From NCBI RefSeq assembly GCF_002419815.1, contig NZ_DIGV01000043.1:1-64000 (forward strand): a stretch of 64,000 nt of DNA. Direction: 5' to 3'. The translations under genes and the position numbers were made by a program. Shown in pieces: positions 24,423-33,524 of this stretch (position 1 is the first letter of the stretch; every line of letters starts with the position of its first letter). Origin of the DNA: Brevundimonas sp. UBA5713 (GTDB lineage Bacteria; Pseudomonadota; Alphaproteobacteria; Caulobacterales; Caulobacteraceae). Below the pieces are notes generated by a model. The model saw nothing but the letters and a program-made list of their open reading frames with translations. It did no database searches and was not told where the DNA came from.

Positions 24423-25934
24423 TCAGGCCGGCATCATGCTGCCGGTATCGATGAAGCGCTGGTGCCACGACAGGGCCTCGGTCAGCATGTGCGGCGTTTG
24501 CAGGCCGTACGATGACGTCAGGGCGCGGTCGTAATAGTCCTGCAGCATGTCGCGATACATTGGGTGGGCGCAGTTATTGATGATGACCTTGGCGCGCTGC
24601 TTGGGCGACAGGCCGCGCAGATCGGCCAGACCCTGCTCGGTCACGATGACCTGTACGTCCTGGGTGATGTGATCGACGTTGGACGCCATCGGCACGATCG
24701 CGGAAATCTTGCCGCCCTTGGCCGTCGACGGCGTAACGAAGCAGGAAATGTAGGCGTTGCGGGCGAAGTCGCCCGATCCGCCGATACCGTTCTGGATGCG
24801 CGAACCCATGACCTGCGTCGAGTTGACGTTGCCGTAGATGTCCGCCTCGATCAGGCCGTTCATGGCGATACAGCCCAGACGGCGGATCACTTCGGGGTGG
24901 TTCGAGATTTCCTGCGGACGCAGGATGATGCGACCACGGAATTGATCCATCCGGCTGTTCAGGTCCGCAGCGGCTTCCGGCGACAGGGAGAAGGCGGTGG
25001 CCGAAGCGACCGTGAGCTTGCCGCTGTCCAGCATGTCCAGCATGCCGTCTTGCAGCACTTCGGTATAGGCGGCCATGCGGTCGAACGGACCTTCGTTCAG
25101 ACCCGACAGCACCGCATTGGCCACATTGCCCACGCCCGATTGCAACGGCAGCAGCGAAGCGGGCAGGCGGCCCTGTTTCACTTCGTTCTTCAGGAACTCG
25201 ATCAGATGACCGGCGATGGCGCGGGCATTGTCGTCCGGTGCGGCGAACGGCAGGTTGCGGTCCGGCTTGTCGGTTTCGACAATGGCTTTGATTTTGTCCG
25301 GATTGACCTTGAAGGTCGGCTGACCGATCAGCTGGTCCGGCTTGACCAGCGGAATCGGCACGCGGTTCGGCGGCAGGGCCGTGCCGTAATAGATGTCGTG
25401 CATGCCCTCCAGCGCCGGGTTCTGCCAGCGGTTGACCTCGAGGATGATGTTCTCGGCACGGTCCAGCCACGTCTTGTTGTTGCCCACCGACGAGGACGGC
25501 ACCAGATCGCCGTCCTCGGTGATGCCGGCTACCTCAACCAAAGCTGTGTCCAGCGGGCCAAGGAAGCCCTGCCATGCCACCGGAGCCACCTGCGACAGGT
25601 GCATGTCGAGGTATTCCATCTTGCCCGTATTGATCTTTTCGCGGGCAATGGGGTCGGAGTTATAGGGCAGGCGGAACTCGATGCCGTCTGCTGCGGCCAG
25701 TTCGCCATCCAGCTCCGGTCCGGTAGATGCGCCGGTCCAGACCTTGATGCGCATCGGGTCGCCGGCCTCGCGCAGCGCCGTCATACGGGCGGCCAGCGCG
25801 CTCGGCACGGCCTTGGGATAGCCCGAACCGGTAAACCCGCTCATGCCTACATTGGCACCATTGGGAATAAGCGCGGCGGCATCCTCGGCGGACATCACCT
25901 TGGATTGAAGGGCCCGGTTGCGGATCACAGACAT
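24423..25934 (-). CDS. Acetyl-CoA hydrolase/transferase, succinyl-CoA:acetate CoA-transferase type
   Basis: A 503-residue class I CoA-transferase similar to AarC/SCACT. Such enzymes move CoA from succinyl-CoA to acetate, or cleave acetyl-CoA, linking acetate use to the TCA cycle. Visible are the N-terminal GMSGFTGSGYPKAVP, the oxyanion-type loop QSGVGNVANAV, the catalytic Glu region YTEVLQDGMLD, and MGSRIQNGIGGSGDFARNA. Length fits the family. It stands alone, after a terminator. Substrate specificity cannot be fixed from the sequence. Confidence 0.92.
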   Translation of the reverse strand: MSVIRNRALQSKVMSAEDAAALIPNGANVGMSGFTGSGYPKAVPSALAARMTALREAGDPMRIKVWTGASTGPELDGELAAADGIEFRLPYNSDPIAREKINTGKMEYLDMHLSQVAPVAWQGFLGPLDTALVEVAGITEDGDLVPSSSVGNNKTWLDRAENIILEVNRWQNPALEGMHDIYYGTALPPNRVPIPLVKPDQLIGQPTFKVNPDKIKAIVETDKPDRNLPFAAPDDNARAIAGHLIEFLKNEVKQGRLPASLLPLQSGVGNVANAVLSGLNEGPFDRMAAYTEVLQDGMLDMLDSGKLTVASATAFSLSPEAAADLNSRMDQFRGRIILRPQEISNHPEVIRRLGCIAMNGLIEADIYGNVNSTQVMGSRIQNGIGGSGDFARNAYISCFVTPSTAKGGKISAIVPMASNVDHITQDVQVIVTEQGLADLRGLSPKQRAKVIINNCAHPMYRDMLQDYYDRALTSSYGLQTPHMLTEALSWHQRFIDTGSMMPA

Positions 25935-26054
25935 ACTCTACCCTATAGAAGTACCCCGACATTTCGGGTGTCGATCATGGCTTAAAGGCGGCAAGTGCCT
26001 GATTCCAATGCGCCATTGGTCGAAGGCGGCAGAGTTAAAGCGCCTGACCTGGCT

Positions 26055-26198
26055 TTAAGTGCCCGGCGGGAGGGTGTTGACCATCCATGGAATGCCGAAA
26101 CGGTCGATGAAATTGCCATAGCCGGGCGACCAGGCGTAAAAGTGCATGGCCTCGCGGCACTGGCCCATAAAGCTCAGACTGATCACTAACTTCATCAT
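26055..26198 (-). pseudogene. PhnB-type VOC (glyoxalase-like) gene with internal deletion
   Basis: A 47-codon minus-strand frame joins the N-terminal strand of a PhnB/YjdN-type VOC protein (MKLVISLSFMGQCREAMHFY) directly to its C-terminal end (WSPGYGNFIDRFGIPWMVNT). In whole family members about 90 residues lie between these two pieces, so the middle of the gene was lost in frame. The remaining peptide cannot form the paired beta-alpha-beta fold. A GCAGGGG site still precedes the tandem ATG codons. Translation of the remnant is possible but a function is unlikely. Confidence 0.8.
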
Positions 26199-26242
26199 CC
26201 CCTGCTTCAGAGGTGGTGGTGCGTGATATCGTGTCGGAAAAC

Positions 26243-26270
26243 TCTGGCTACGCAGCCAGACTATGCTTTT
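26243..26270 (+). terminator. Hairpin upstream of the SnoaL-like gene
   Basis: TCTGGCT-ACGC-AGCCAGA forms a perfect 7-bp stem with a 4-nt loop; CTATGCTTTT follows. It could be a weak terminator or a leader hairpin of the SnoaL-like gene, whose start is 32 bp further on. Confidence 0.35.
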
Positions 26271-26301
26271 CAGCCCTTCGGAACAAGAGTAGAACATTTC
26301 C

Positions 26302-26766
26302 ATGCTGGCTCTCGTCCTTTCCTTGTTGGTTCTGAGCGAACCGCTGCCCACAGCTGCCGAGCAGGGGGCCATCAACTCTGTGTTGGATGGGCTGCATCAA
26401 GCGGCATCCAAGGCGGATACACAGGCCTATTTCGACAGTTTTACCGCTGATGCGCGCTTTATCGGTACCGATGCGTCCGAGCGTTGGTCGCTTCAGGCGT
26501 TTCGCGAATACGCTACGCCGTACTTTTCGCGCGGGCAGGGCTGGACCTACCATCCCTCCGAGCGGGTGATCACCGTGGCCGATATCCCGTGCCGCTGTGT
26601 GGCTTGGTTTGACGAGCAGCTGGACAATGACAGCTATGGTCGCACGCGTGGCTCCGGTGTGCTGCGGTTGACGGATGATGGATGGAAGGTCGAGCAATAT
26701 GTGCTCAGCTTTGCCGTCCCGAATGACCGCGCCCGTCAGGTGGTACAGACGATCAAGGGCAACTGA
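26302..26766 (+). CDS. SnoaL/NTF2-like (DUF4440-type) exported protein
   Basis: A 154-residue protein with a short N-terminal signal-like segment (LALVLSLLVLSEPLPTAA) and one SnoaL/NTF2-like fold domain. The domain pattern is LDGLHQAASKADTQAYFDSFTADARFIGTD, then WTYHPSERVITV, then the C-terminal VLRLTDDGWKVEQYVLSF. Such domains bind small ligands or serve as ketosteroid isomerase-like enzymes; the substrate is unknown. It lies 1 bp before the recO TTG start, so the two are probably co-transcribed. Confidence 0.8.
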   Translation: MLALVLSLLVLSEPLPTAAEQGAINSVLDGLHQAASKADTQAYFDSFTADARFIGTDASERWSLQAFREYATPYFSRGQGWTYHPSERVITVADIPCRCVAWFDEQLDNDSYGRTRGSGVLRLTDDGWKVEQYVLSFAVPNDRARQVVQTIKGN

Positions 26767-26767
26767 T

Positions 26768-27499
26768 TTGGAGTTTCAGGACGAAGCTTTTGTGCTGTCG
26801 GCCCGCAGCCATGGCGACACAGGCGCTGTGGTCGAGCTGCTGACCGAACAACACGGACGTCGCGCGGCCTATGTGGCGGGCGGGGCGTCGCGCCGGATGA
26901 AGCCGTTCTTGCAGCCGGGGGCCAAGGTGCTGGCCGATTTCCGGTCGCGCACTTCGGACCAGCTGGGATCGGCAAGGCTGGAGCCCATGGGTGAGGGACC
27001 TGCGGCTCTGTTCGATGATCCGCTGGCCCTGACGGGCCTGAGCGCGGCGGCTGCCGTCGCAGGCGGAGCCCTGCCGGAACGCGAGCCGTTTCCCGGGGCC
27101 TTCTATGCTTTCGAAGCGCTAATGAACGCCTTTGCCGTGCCGGAAATCTGGCCGGCCATCTTTGTGCGGTTCGAGGCAGGGCTGCTTGAATCCTTGGGCT
27201 TTGGCCTTGATCTTAGCCGCTGTGCCGCAACCGGAGACACCGATGAGCTGACCTGGGTCAGTCCGCGTACAGGCCGTGCCGTCAGTCGCAAGGCGGGTGA
27301 GCCCTATGCCGACAAGCTGTTACGCCTGCCACCATTTTTACTGGGCGCACAGGCGGGGCTGGACGATGGCGACGTGCGCGACGGTCTGGCGCTGACGGGC
27401 CATTTCCTTGAGGCACACATCTTCCATGCGCTGAACAAGCCGCTGCCTGCCGCGCGCTTCTGGATGATCGACAAGCTGCAAGAGGCGCAGCGCCTTTAA
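26768..27499 (+). CDS. recO: DNA repair protein RecO
   Basis: A 243-residue RecO that helps RecR load RecA on SSB-coated gaps (RecFOR pathway). The N-terminal OB fold begins EFQDEAFVLSARSHGDTGAVVELLTEQHGR; a helical C-terminal half follows. The Cys zinc finger of some family members is not complete here. The start is TTG 26768, directly after the SnoaL-like stop. It is convergent with recG and the two stop codons share the 4-bp palindrome TTAA (27496-27499). Confidence 0.93.
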   Translation: MEFQDEAFVLSARSHGDTGAVVELLTEQHGRRAAYVAGGASRRMKPFLQPGAKVLADFRSRTSDQLGSARLEPMGEGPAALFDDPLALTGLSAAAAVAGGALPEREPFPGAFYAFEALMNAFAVPEIWPAIFVRFEAGLLESLGFGLDLSRCAATGDTDELTWVSPRTGRAVSRKAGEPYADKLLRLPPFLLGAQAGLDDGDVRDGLALTGHFLEAHIFHALNKPLPAARFWMIDKLQEAQRL

Positions 27500-29592
27500 T
27501 CGATGCTGCTGCGCTCTGTGCGCCAGTCGAACAGGCTCTCCAACACCTGAATGGCCTGACCGCGCGGGCTTTCCAGCTTGGGATCGCGGTTCAGTATCAG
27601 GCGCGCATCGTCGGCGGCGGCCAGCAGCAGATGTCGGTGCCGGATCGGATCGGCAAAGCGATAGGCCGGAAAGCCGCTCTGTTTCAGGCCCAGCGGATCG
27701 CCGCCACCGCGCAGGCGGAAGTCTTCCTCGGCAATCAGGAAGCCATCCTCACTGTTACGCAGGATTTCGAGACGCTTGGTGGCTGTCTCGCCCAGCCCGC
27801 CATCCTCGCCCGCGCCATACAGCAGAATGCATGACGAGGCCTTGGCTCCTCGTCCCACGCGGCCACGCAACTGGTGCAGTTGGGCCAGCCCAAATCTGTC
27901 GGCGTGTTCGATCACCATGATGGAGGCGTTGGGCACATCCACGCCAACCTCCACCACAGTGGTGGCGACCAGAACCGGCAGCTCATTGGCGGCAAAGCGG
28001 TTCATCACCTCTTCACGCGCCGCACCCGGCATCTGGCCGTGGGCCAGCCCGACTTCTGTGCCCAGTAAACGGCGCAGCGCCTCGGCGCGATCCTCGGCAG
28101 CGGCCAAGTCGATGGCTTCGGATTCTGCCACAAGCGGACAGATCCAATAGGCCTGTGCGCCAGCCTCAACAGCCGCCTTCAGCCGTTTGGCCACCTCGCC
28201 AATGCGGGCCAGCGGCAACACGGCGGTGGTGACCGGCGTTCGGCCCGGCGGCTTTTCGTTCAGGCGGCTGACGTCCAATTCGCCGTACTGTGTCAGTTCC
28301 AGCGTGCGCGGAATAGGCGTGGCCGACATAGACAGCAGGTGGACGCCATCGCGGCCCTTGTCCTGAAGCTGCTGGCGTTGGCGCACGCCAAACCGGTGCT
28401 GCTCGTCGATAACAGCCAGAGCCAGATTATGGAAGCTGACGGCATCCTGGAACAGGGCATGGGTGCCGATGGCAACCTGCACCTCTCCGGCGGCGATGGC
28501 AGCGGCCTTCTTGCGTTTGACCGCAGGCGTGTCCCGTCCCGTCAGCAGGATGGAGCTGATGCCGGCTTCCTCCAGCATCGGACCCAGCTTTTCATAGTGC
28601 TGGCGCGCAAGGATTTCGGTGGGGGCCATCAGGGCCGACTGGAAACCGCTGGAAGCCGCATCGGCCAGCACCACAGCCGCCACAGCGGTCTTGCCCGAGC
28701 CAACATCGCCTTGCAGCAGGCGGGCCATCTGCTCGCCGGACTTCAGGTCGTGACGGATTTCCTCGATGGCACGGGCCTGTGCATTGGTCAGCTTAAACGG
28801 CAGGGCCGCCAGCAGACGGCGCGAGGCCTCTCCATCCTGAAGCACGGGCGCAGGGGTGGATTGACGGTTCAGCTTGCGGCGGGCCAGAGCCATCTGGTGG
28901 GCCAACAACTCGTCATAGGCCAGACGTGCGCGGGCAGGGGCGTCGGGCGACAGGTCCGCCTCGTTCTGCGGGGTGTGGACGGTGTTCAGCGCCTTTTGCC
29001 AGTCGGGCCAGTGGCGCTGTTTGATCCATGCTGCGTCCTGCCATTCGGCCAAAGCCGGTGCCAGCGCGACCGAGGCCATGCACAGTTTGCGGATCTGGCG
29101 CGACGACAGGCCTTGGGTCGCCGGATAGGTCGGTTCGGCCAGCGGGATTTCGTCGGCCTTTTCCGGTGGCAGCACATGGTCGGGGTGCGATATCTGCACC
29201 TCGTTGTTGAATTTCTCGACCTTGCCGGTGACCAGACGGGTCGAGCCGATCGGGGCCAGACCTTCGATATGGCGCGGTGATCCGGCAAACCAGATCAGAT
29301 GGATAAAGCCCGTGCCGTCATAGGCGCGCACCTTGATCGGCGCGCCCATGCGGTGCGGGGGGATCAGCCGGTCGATGGTGACTTCGAAAATGCCGATCTC
29401 GCCCTCGACGGCCTCGGCGGCGGTGGTGCGGCGGCGAAGGACCACGCCCGACGGCGGATAAAAGACCAGATCGCGCACCTTTGGCCCTGCCAGTTTCTGG
29501 ATCAGGGGTGCCATGCGCGGGCCCACGCCTTTCAGCGTGGTGACGTCCGCATACAGGGGAAAGAGAATCTCTGGCCGCATCACAATCACCAT
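27496..29592 (-). CDS. recG: ATP-dependent DNA helicase RecG
   Basis: A 698-residue RecG, a superfamily 2 helicase that remodels stalled forks and Holliday junctions. The wedge domain with an OB fold is N-terminal (about 1-180). Helicase motifs are LLQGDVGSGKTAVAA (I), VIDEQHRFGVRQ (II, DEQH), MSATPIPRTL (III) and QLRGRVGRG (VI). MVIVMRP offers two starts, 29592 and 29580; the longer is shown. It is divergent from sdhE with 89 bp between. Confidence 0.97.
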   Translation of the reverse strand: MVIVMRPEILFPLYADVTTLKGVGPRMAPLIQKLAGPKVRDLVFYPPSGVVLRRRTTAAEAVEGEIGIFEVTIDRLIPPHRMGAPIKVRAYDGTGFIHLIWFAGSPRHIEGLAPIGSTRLVTGKVEKFNNEVQISHPDHVLPPEKADEIPLAEPTYPATQGLSSRQIRKLCMASVALAPALAEWQDAAWIKQRHWPDWQKALNTVHTPQNEADLSPDAPARARLAYDELLAHQMALARRKLNRQSTPAPVLQDGEASRRLLAALPFKLTNAQARAIEEIRHDLKSGEQMARLLQGDVGSGKTAVAAVVLADAASSGFQSALMAPTEILARQHYEKLGPMLEEAGISSILLTGRDTPAVKRKKAAAIAAGEVQVAIGTHALFQDAVSFHNLALAVIDEQHRFGVRQRQQLQDKGRDGVHLLSMSATPIPRTLELTQYGELDVSRLNEKPPGRTPVTTAVLPLARIGEVAKRLKAAVEAGAQAYWICPLVAESEAIDLAAAEDRAEALRRLLGTEVGLAHGQMPGAAREEVMNRFAANELPVLVATTVVEVGVDVPNASIMVIEHADRFGLAQLHQLRGRVGRGAKASSCILLYGAGEDGGLGETATKRLEILRNSEDGFLIAEEDFRLRGGGDPLGLKQSGFPAYRFADPIRHRHLLLAAADDARLILNRDPKLESPRGQAIQVLESLFDWRTERSSID

Positions 29593-29681
29593 AGCCTGCC
29601 CGAGAGAACTGGCGAAGCGCTCGCGGGAACGCTATCTGACACGCTTGCTATTTTGGTTTGCGTAACAGGCAAGGATAAAGC

Positions 29682-30011
29682 GTGGCTGATCTGACTTTCC
29701 GCCTCGAGAATGAAAAGCACGAGACGGACCGCAAGGTGCGTCTGGGCCGGATTGCCTATCGCGCGTGGCGCCGTGGCTTCCGCGAGGCCGATATGGTGCT
29801 GGGCCCGTTCGCCGACCAGATCGCACCGGACTTGTCCGACGAAGAACTGGTCATCTTTGAAGACCTGCTCGATGTGGAAGACCAGTATCTGTACGGCTGG
29901 ATCATCGAACGCGATCCGACACCGCCCGAACATCAGGGGCCGGTGATGGACAAGATCCGCGCCTTCATGCGCGAACACGTGTCGGCAGAAGTGGCCAAGG
30001 GTATCGGCTAA
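29682..30011 (+). CDS. sdhE: FAD assembly factor SdhE (DUF339)
   Basis: A 109-residue SdhE/Sdh5-family protein. It promotes covalent attachment of FAD to the succinate dehydrogenase flavoprotein. The core signature RKVRLGRIAYRAWRRGFREADMVLG contains the family's RGxxE-type motif (here RGFREAD), and DEELVIFEDLLDVEDQYLYGWI follows. The start is GTG 29682 with AAGGA upstream. Its stop overlaps the mfd start by 1 nt (TAATG). The sdhE-mfd-recG neighbourhood is typical of alphaproteobacteria. Confidence 0.94.
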   Translation: MADLTFRLENEKHETDRKVRLGRIAYRAWRRGFREADMVLGPFADQIAPDLSDEELVIFEDLLDVEDQYLYGWIIERDPTPPEHQGPVMDKIRAFMREHVSAEVAKGIG

Positions 30012-33000
30012 TGGTGACAGCGCTGGAACGTATCGACGCCCCCCTCGGCGGCGCGCCAGAGGGGCTGGATGCCCTTGTGATTGCCGAAAAGCTGAAGGCT
30101 GTCGGCGGGGCGGCCCTGTTTGTGGCTCGCGATTTCCAGCGCTCGAACAACTTTATTCAGGCGTTCAGGTTTTACTCCAAAGACATTGAAGTTCTTGAAT
30201 ATCCGTCATGGGATTGTCTGCCATACGACCGTCTAAGCCCTACGGCGGCGATTGCGGCACAGCGTATGGCGACGCTGACGCGATTGGCCCTGCGGAATCC
30301 GTCGGACAAGACGCCATTGCTGGTGGTGGCCACCGTCGCGGCCAGTGCCCAGCGGGTGCCGCCGCGCGAAGCGGTGACGGTCGCGGGCTTTGAAGCCAAG
30401 GTCGGCCAAGACCTCGATACCGACGCGCTGGAAGCCTATGTGACGGCCAATGGCTATCGCCGCGCCTCCACGGTGCATGAACGCGGGGAATACGCTGTAC
30501 GCGGCGGGGTGATCGACGTCTTTCCGCCGGGTTTTGACGAGCCTGTGCGTCTGGACATGTTCGGCAGCGAACTGGAATCGATCCGCGCCTTTGATCCTGA
30601 AACCCAGCGTTCCAGCCGCCAGCTGCGCGCGATCAGCCTGTCGCCGGTGTCGGAAATTCTGATCGATCAGGCGGCGATTTCGCGTTTCCGCACCAACTAT
30701 CTGAATCTGTTCGGGGCACCGGGTGACGAGCCCATGTATGCCGCCGTCAGTGAGGGCGCCCGCCGTCAGGGCATCGAGCACTGGCTGCCGCTATTCTATG
30801 ACCGGCTGGACACCTTGTTCGACTTTTTCGCCGATGAGGCGCCGGTGTTTCTCGACCATCTGGCCGAAGAAGCCCGCGCCGAGCGCTGGAATCTGACGCA
30901 GGACGCCTATGAGGCGCGCCGCGAGGCGGCCAAGGGTAAGGGCGGTTCGGTCTATCGCGCTCCGGCCCCCCAACTGCTCTATCTGGACGAAGAGGCGTGG
31001 AACTCGGCGCTGGCGGGCAGGGCTGTGCGCCGTCTGTCGCCGCTGTCCACCGGATCGGGCGAGGATGCGGGCGGTCGTTTGGGTCGTAACTTCTCCGCCG
31101 AGCGCGCGCAGGACAGTGTGAACCTGTTTGCCGCCGTGGCCGCCCATGCCGAACAGATGAAGGCGGCAGGCAAGCGCGTGCTATTTGCCTCATGGTCAGA
31201 AGGTTCGGCAGAGCGTCTGGCCGCCATGCTGGGCGATCATGGTTTGTCGCACGTGATTGCGGTGCGCGACTGGAACGATGTGCAGGTGGCCCCTGACGGC
31301 GTTTACCTACGCGCTGTGCTGCCGATCGAGCATGGCTTCGTTACAGATGATCTGGCCGTCATTTCGGAAGCCGATATTCTGGGTGACCGTCTGGCGAGGC
31401 CCAAGCGCAAGCGCCGCGCGGCCAACTTCTTGGCCGAGGCCTCGGCGCTGACAGCAGGGGATCTGGTGGTCCACCTGGATCACGGCATCGGTCGGTATGA
31501 GGGGCTGCGCACCCTGAGCATTCAGGATGCGCCGCACGACTGTCTTGAACTCTTGTATGCGGGTGAGAGCAAACTCTATCTACCTGTTGAAAATATTGAC
31601 CTTCTTACTCGCTACGGCACCGATGCCGAGGGCGTGCAGCTGGACCGTCTGGGCGGTGCCGGATGGCAGGCGCGCAAGGCAAAGGCGAAAGAGCGTCTGC
31701 GTGCCATGGCCGAGGGGCTTATCGCTCTGGCGGCCAAGCGTGCGCTGAAGGTTGGCGATGCCATCACCCCGCCAGCAGGTCTGTTCGACGAGTTCTGCGC
31801 GCGCTTCCCCTATGAGGAGACCGACGACCAGTTGAACGCCATTGGCGATGTGCTGGAGGACCTCGGCAAGGGCACGCCGATGGATCGCCTGATCTGTGGT
31901 GACGTCGGTTTCGGTAAAACCGAGGTGGCGCTGCGGGCAGCCTTTGTAGTGGCCATGAGCGGCCAGCAGGTGGCCATCGTCTGCCCGACGACCCTGTTGG
32001 CGCGTCAGCATTTCAAGACCTTCTCGGAGCGTTTTGCAGGCTGGCCTGTCACGGTGCGGCACCTGTCGCGCATGGTCACAGCCAAACAAGCCAATGAGAC
32101 GCGCGCAGGGCTAAAGGACGGCACGGTCGAGATCGTGGTGGGCACCCATGCGGTGCTGGCCGAACAGGTCGGGTTCAAGGATCTGGGTCTGGTGATCGTC
32201 GATGAAGAACAGCACTTCGGGGTCAAACACAAAGAGAAGCTGAAGTCCCTGCGGGCGGATGTTCACCTGCTGACCCTGACGGCGACGCCGATCCCTCGCA
32301 CCCTGCAAATGGCGCTGTCGGGCATCCGCGAGATGTCGATCATTGCTACGCCTCCGGTCGACCGTCTGGCGGTGCGGACCTATGTCACGCCGTGGGATCC
32401 GGTGTTGGTGCGCGAGGCCCTGCTGCGCGAGAAATATCGCGGTGGTCAGGCCTATTATGTCGCGCCGCGCCTGAAAGACTTGCCGGACATCGAGAAATTC
32501 CTCCGCGAACAGGTCCCCGAGATCAAATTCGTTGTCGGCCACGGCCAGATGAGCCCGACCCAGTTGGAGGAGGTGATGAGCGCCTTCTACGACGGCGAAT
32601 ATGATGTGCTGGTTTCGACCACCATTGTGGAAAGCGGCATCGATATTCCGACCGCAAACACCCTGATCGTGCACCGCGCCGACATGTTCGGTCTGGCGCA
32701 GTTGCACCAGATCAGGGGCCGCATTGGTCGATCAAAGGCACGGGCTTTTGCCTATCTGACCACCGATCCCAAACGCCCGCTGAGCCTGTCGGCAGAGCGC
32801 CGCCTGCAAGTGCTCCAGTCGTTGGATAATCTGGGCGCGGGCTTCCAGCTGGCCAGCCACGATCTGGATCAGCGCGGCGGCGGCAATTTGCTGGGCGACG
32901 AACAGTCAGGCCACATCCGCGAGGTGGGTGTGGAGCTGTACCAGCAGATGCTTGAAGATGCGGTGGCCGAACTGCGCGAAGCCGGCGAACAGGTTGCTGA

Positions 33001-33460
33001 TCGCGGTTGGTCACCGTCGATCAATGTGGGTGCTTCTGTATTGATTCCAGAGGATTACGTCCCTGACCTAAACCTTCGCCTGAGCCTTTATCGCCGTCTT
33101 TCGGATGCCGAAAAGATGGAAGACCGAGAGGCATTGGCTGCCGAACTGATTGACCGTTTCGGTCCTCTGCCGGAAGAGGCGCAGCAGCTTTTGCGCATTG
33201 TCGGGATCAAGGCCAACTGCCGTCAGGCCTGTATCGAAAAGATCGATGTGGGGCCCAAGGGCGCGGTGCTGACGCTACGTAACAATGTCTTCCCCAATCC
33301 GATGGGCTTGGTCGGACTGATCCAGAAGAACCATCTGACGTGGAAGATCAGGCCTGACCAGAAGATCGTGGTGAAGGGCGAATGGCCGACACCGGATGAC
33401 CGTCTGAAGGTGGCCGAGCGCATCACCACCGATCTGGCCCGGGTGGCCAGCGCGGGCTGA
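30011..33460 (+). CDS. mfd: Transcription-repair coupling factor
   Basis: An 1149-residue Mfd that removes stalled RNA polymerase and recruits UvrA to template-strand lesions. Domains: UvrB-homology region (about 20-330, with YPSWDCLPYDRLSP), RNAP-interacting domain (about 480-560, LVVHLDHGIGRYEGL), SF2 translocase with GDVGFGKTEVALRAA (Walker A), IVDEEQHFGVKHKE (DEEQ) and TLTATPIPRTLQMAL, and a C-terminal D7 UvrA-mask domain. Normal length. It ends at a strong terminator. Confidence 0.98.
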   Translation: MVTALERIDAPLGGAPEGLDALVIAEKLKAVGGAALFVARDFQRSNNFIQAFRFYSKDIEVLEYPSWDCLPYDRLSPTAAIAAQRMATLTRLALRNPSDKTPLLVVATVAASAQRVPPREAVTVAGFEAKVGQDLDTDALEAYVTANGYRRASTVHERGEYAVRGGVIDVFPPGFDEPVRLDMFGSELESIRAFDPETQRSSRQLRAISLSPVSEILIDQAAISRFRTNYLNLFGAPGDEPMYAAVSEGARRQGIEHWLPLFYDRLDTLFDFFADEAPVFLDHLAEEARAERWNLTQDAYEARREAAKGKGGSVYRAPAPQLLYLDEEAWNSALAGRAVRRLSPLSTGSGEDAGGRLGRNFSAERAQDSVNLFAAVAAHAEQMKAAGKRVLFASWSEGSAERLAAMLGDHGLSHVIAVRDWNDVQVAPDGVYLRAVLPIEHGFVTDDLAVISEADILGDRLARPKRKRRAANFLAEASALTAGDLVVHLDHGIGRYEGLRTLSIQDAPHDCLELLYAGESKLYLPVENIDLLTRYGTDAEGVQLDRLGGAGWQARKAKAKERLRAMAEGLIALAAKRALKVGDAITPPAGLFDEFCARFPYEETDDQLNAIGDVLEDLGKGTPMDRLICGDVGFGKTEVALRAAFVVAMSGQQVAIVCPTTLLARQHFKTFSERFAGWPVTVRHLSRMVTAKQANETRAGLKDGTVEIVVGTHAVLAEQVGFKDLGLVIVDEEQHFGVKHKEKLKSLRADVHLLTLTATPIPRTLQMALSGIREMSIIATPPVDRLAVRTYVTPWDPVLVREALLREKYRGGQAYYVAPRLKDLPDIEKFLREQVPEIKFVVGHGQMSPTQLEEVMSAFYDGEYDVLVSTTIVESGIDIPTANTLIVHRADMFGLAQLHQIRGRIGRSKARAFAYLTTDPKRPLSLSAERRLQVLQSLDNLGAGFQLASHDLDQRGGGNLLGDEQSGHIREVGVELYQQMLEDAVAELREAGEQVADRGWSPSINVGASVLIPEDYVPDLNLRLSLYRRLSDAEKMEDREALAAELIDRFGPLPEEAQQLLRIVGIKANCRQACIEKIDVGPKGAVLTLRNNVFPNPMGLVGLIQKNHLTWKIRPDQKIVVKGEWPTPDDRLKVAERITTDLARVASAG

Positions 33461-33466
33461 ATAGAC

Positions 33467-33506
33467 AAAGACCCTGCACCGGATGCCGTTGCAGGGTCTT
33501 TTTTGT
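33467..33506. terminator. Terminator after mfd
   Basis: An 11-bp stem AAGACCCTGCA / TGCAGGGTCTT with an 11-nt loop, followed by TTTT. An A-run before the stem allows activity also for the convergent gene. Confidence 0.9.
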
Positions 33507-33524
33507 TTCAAGAATGTATGTCGT

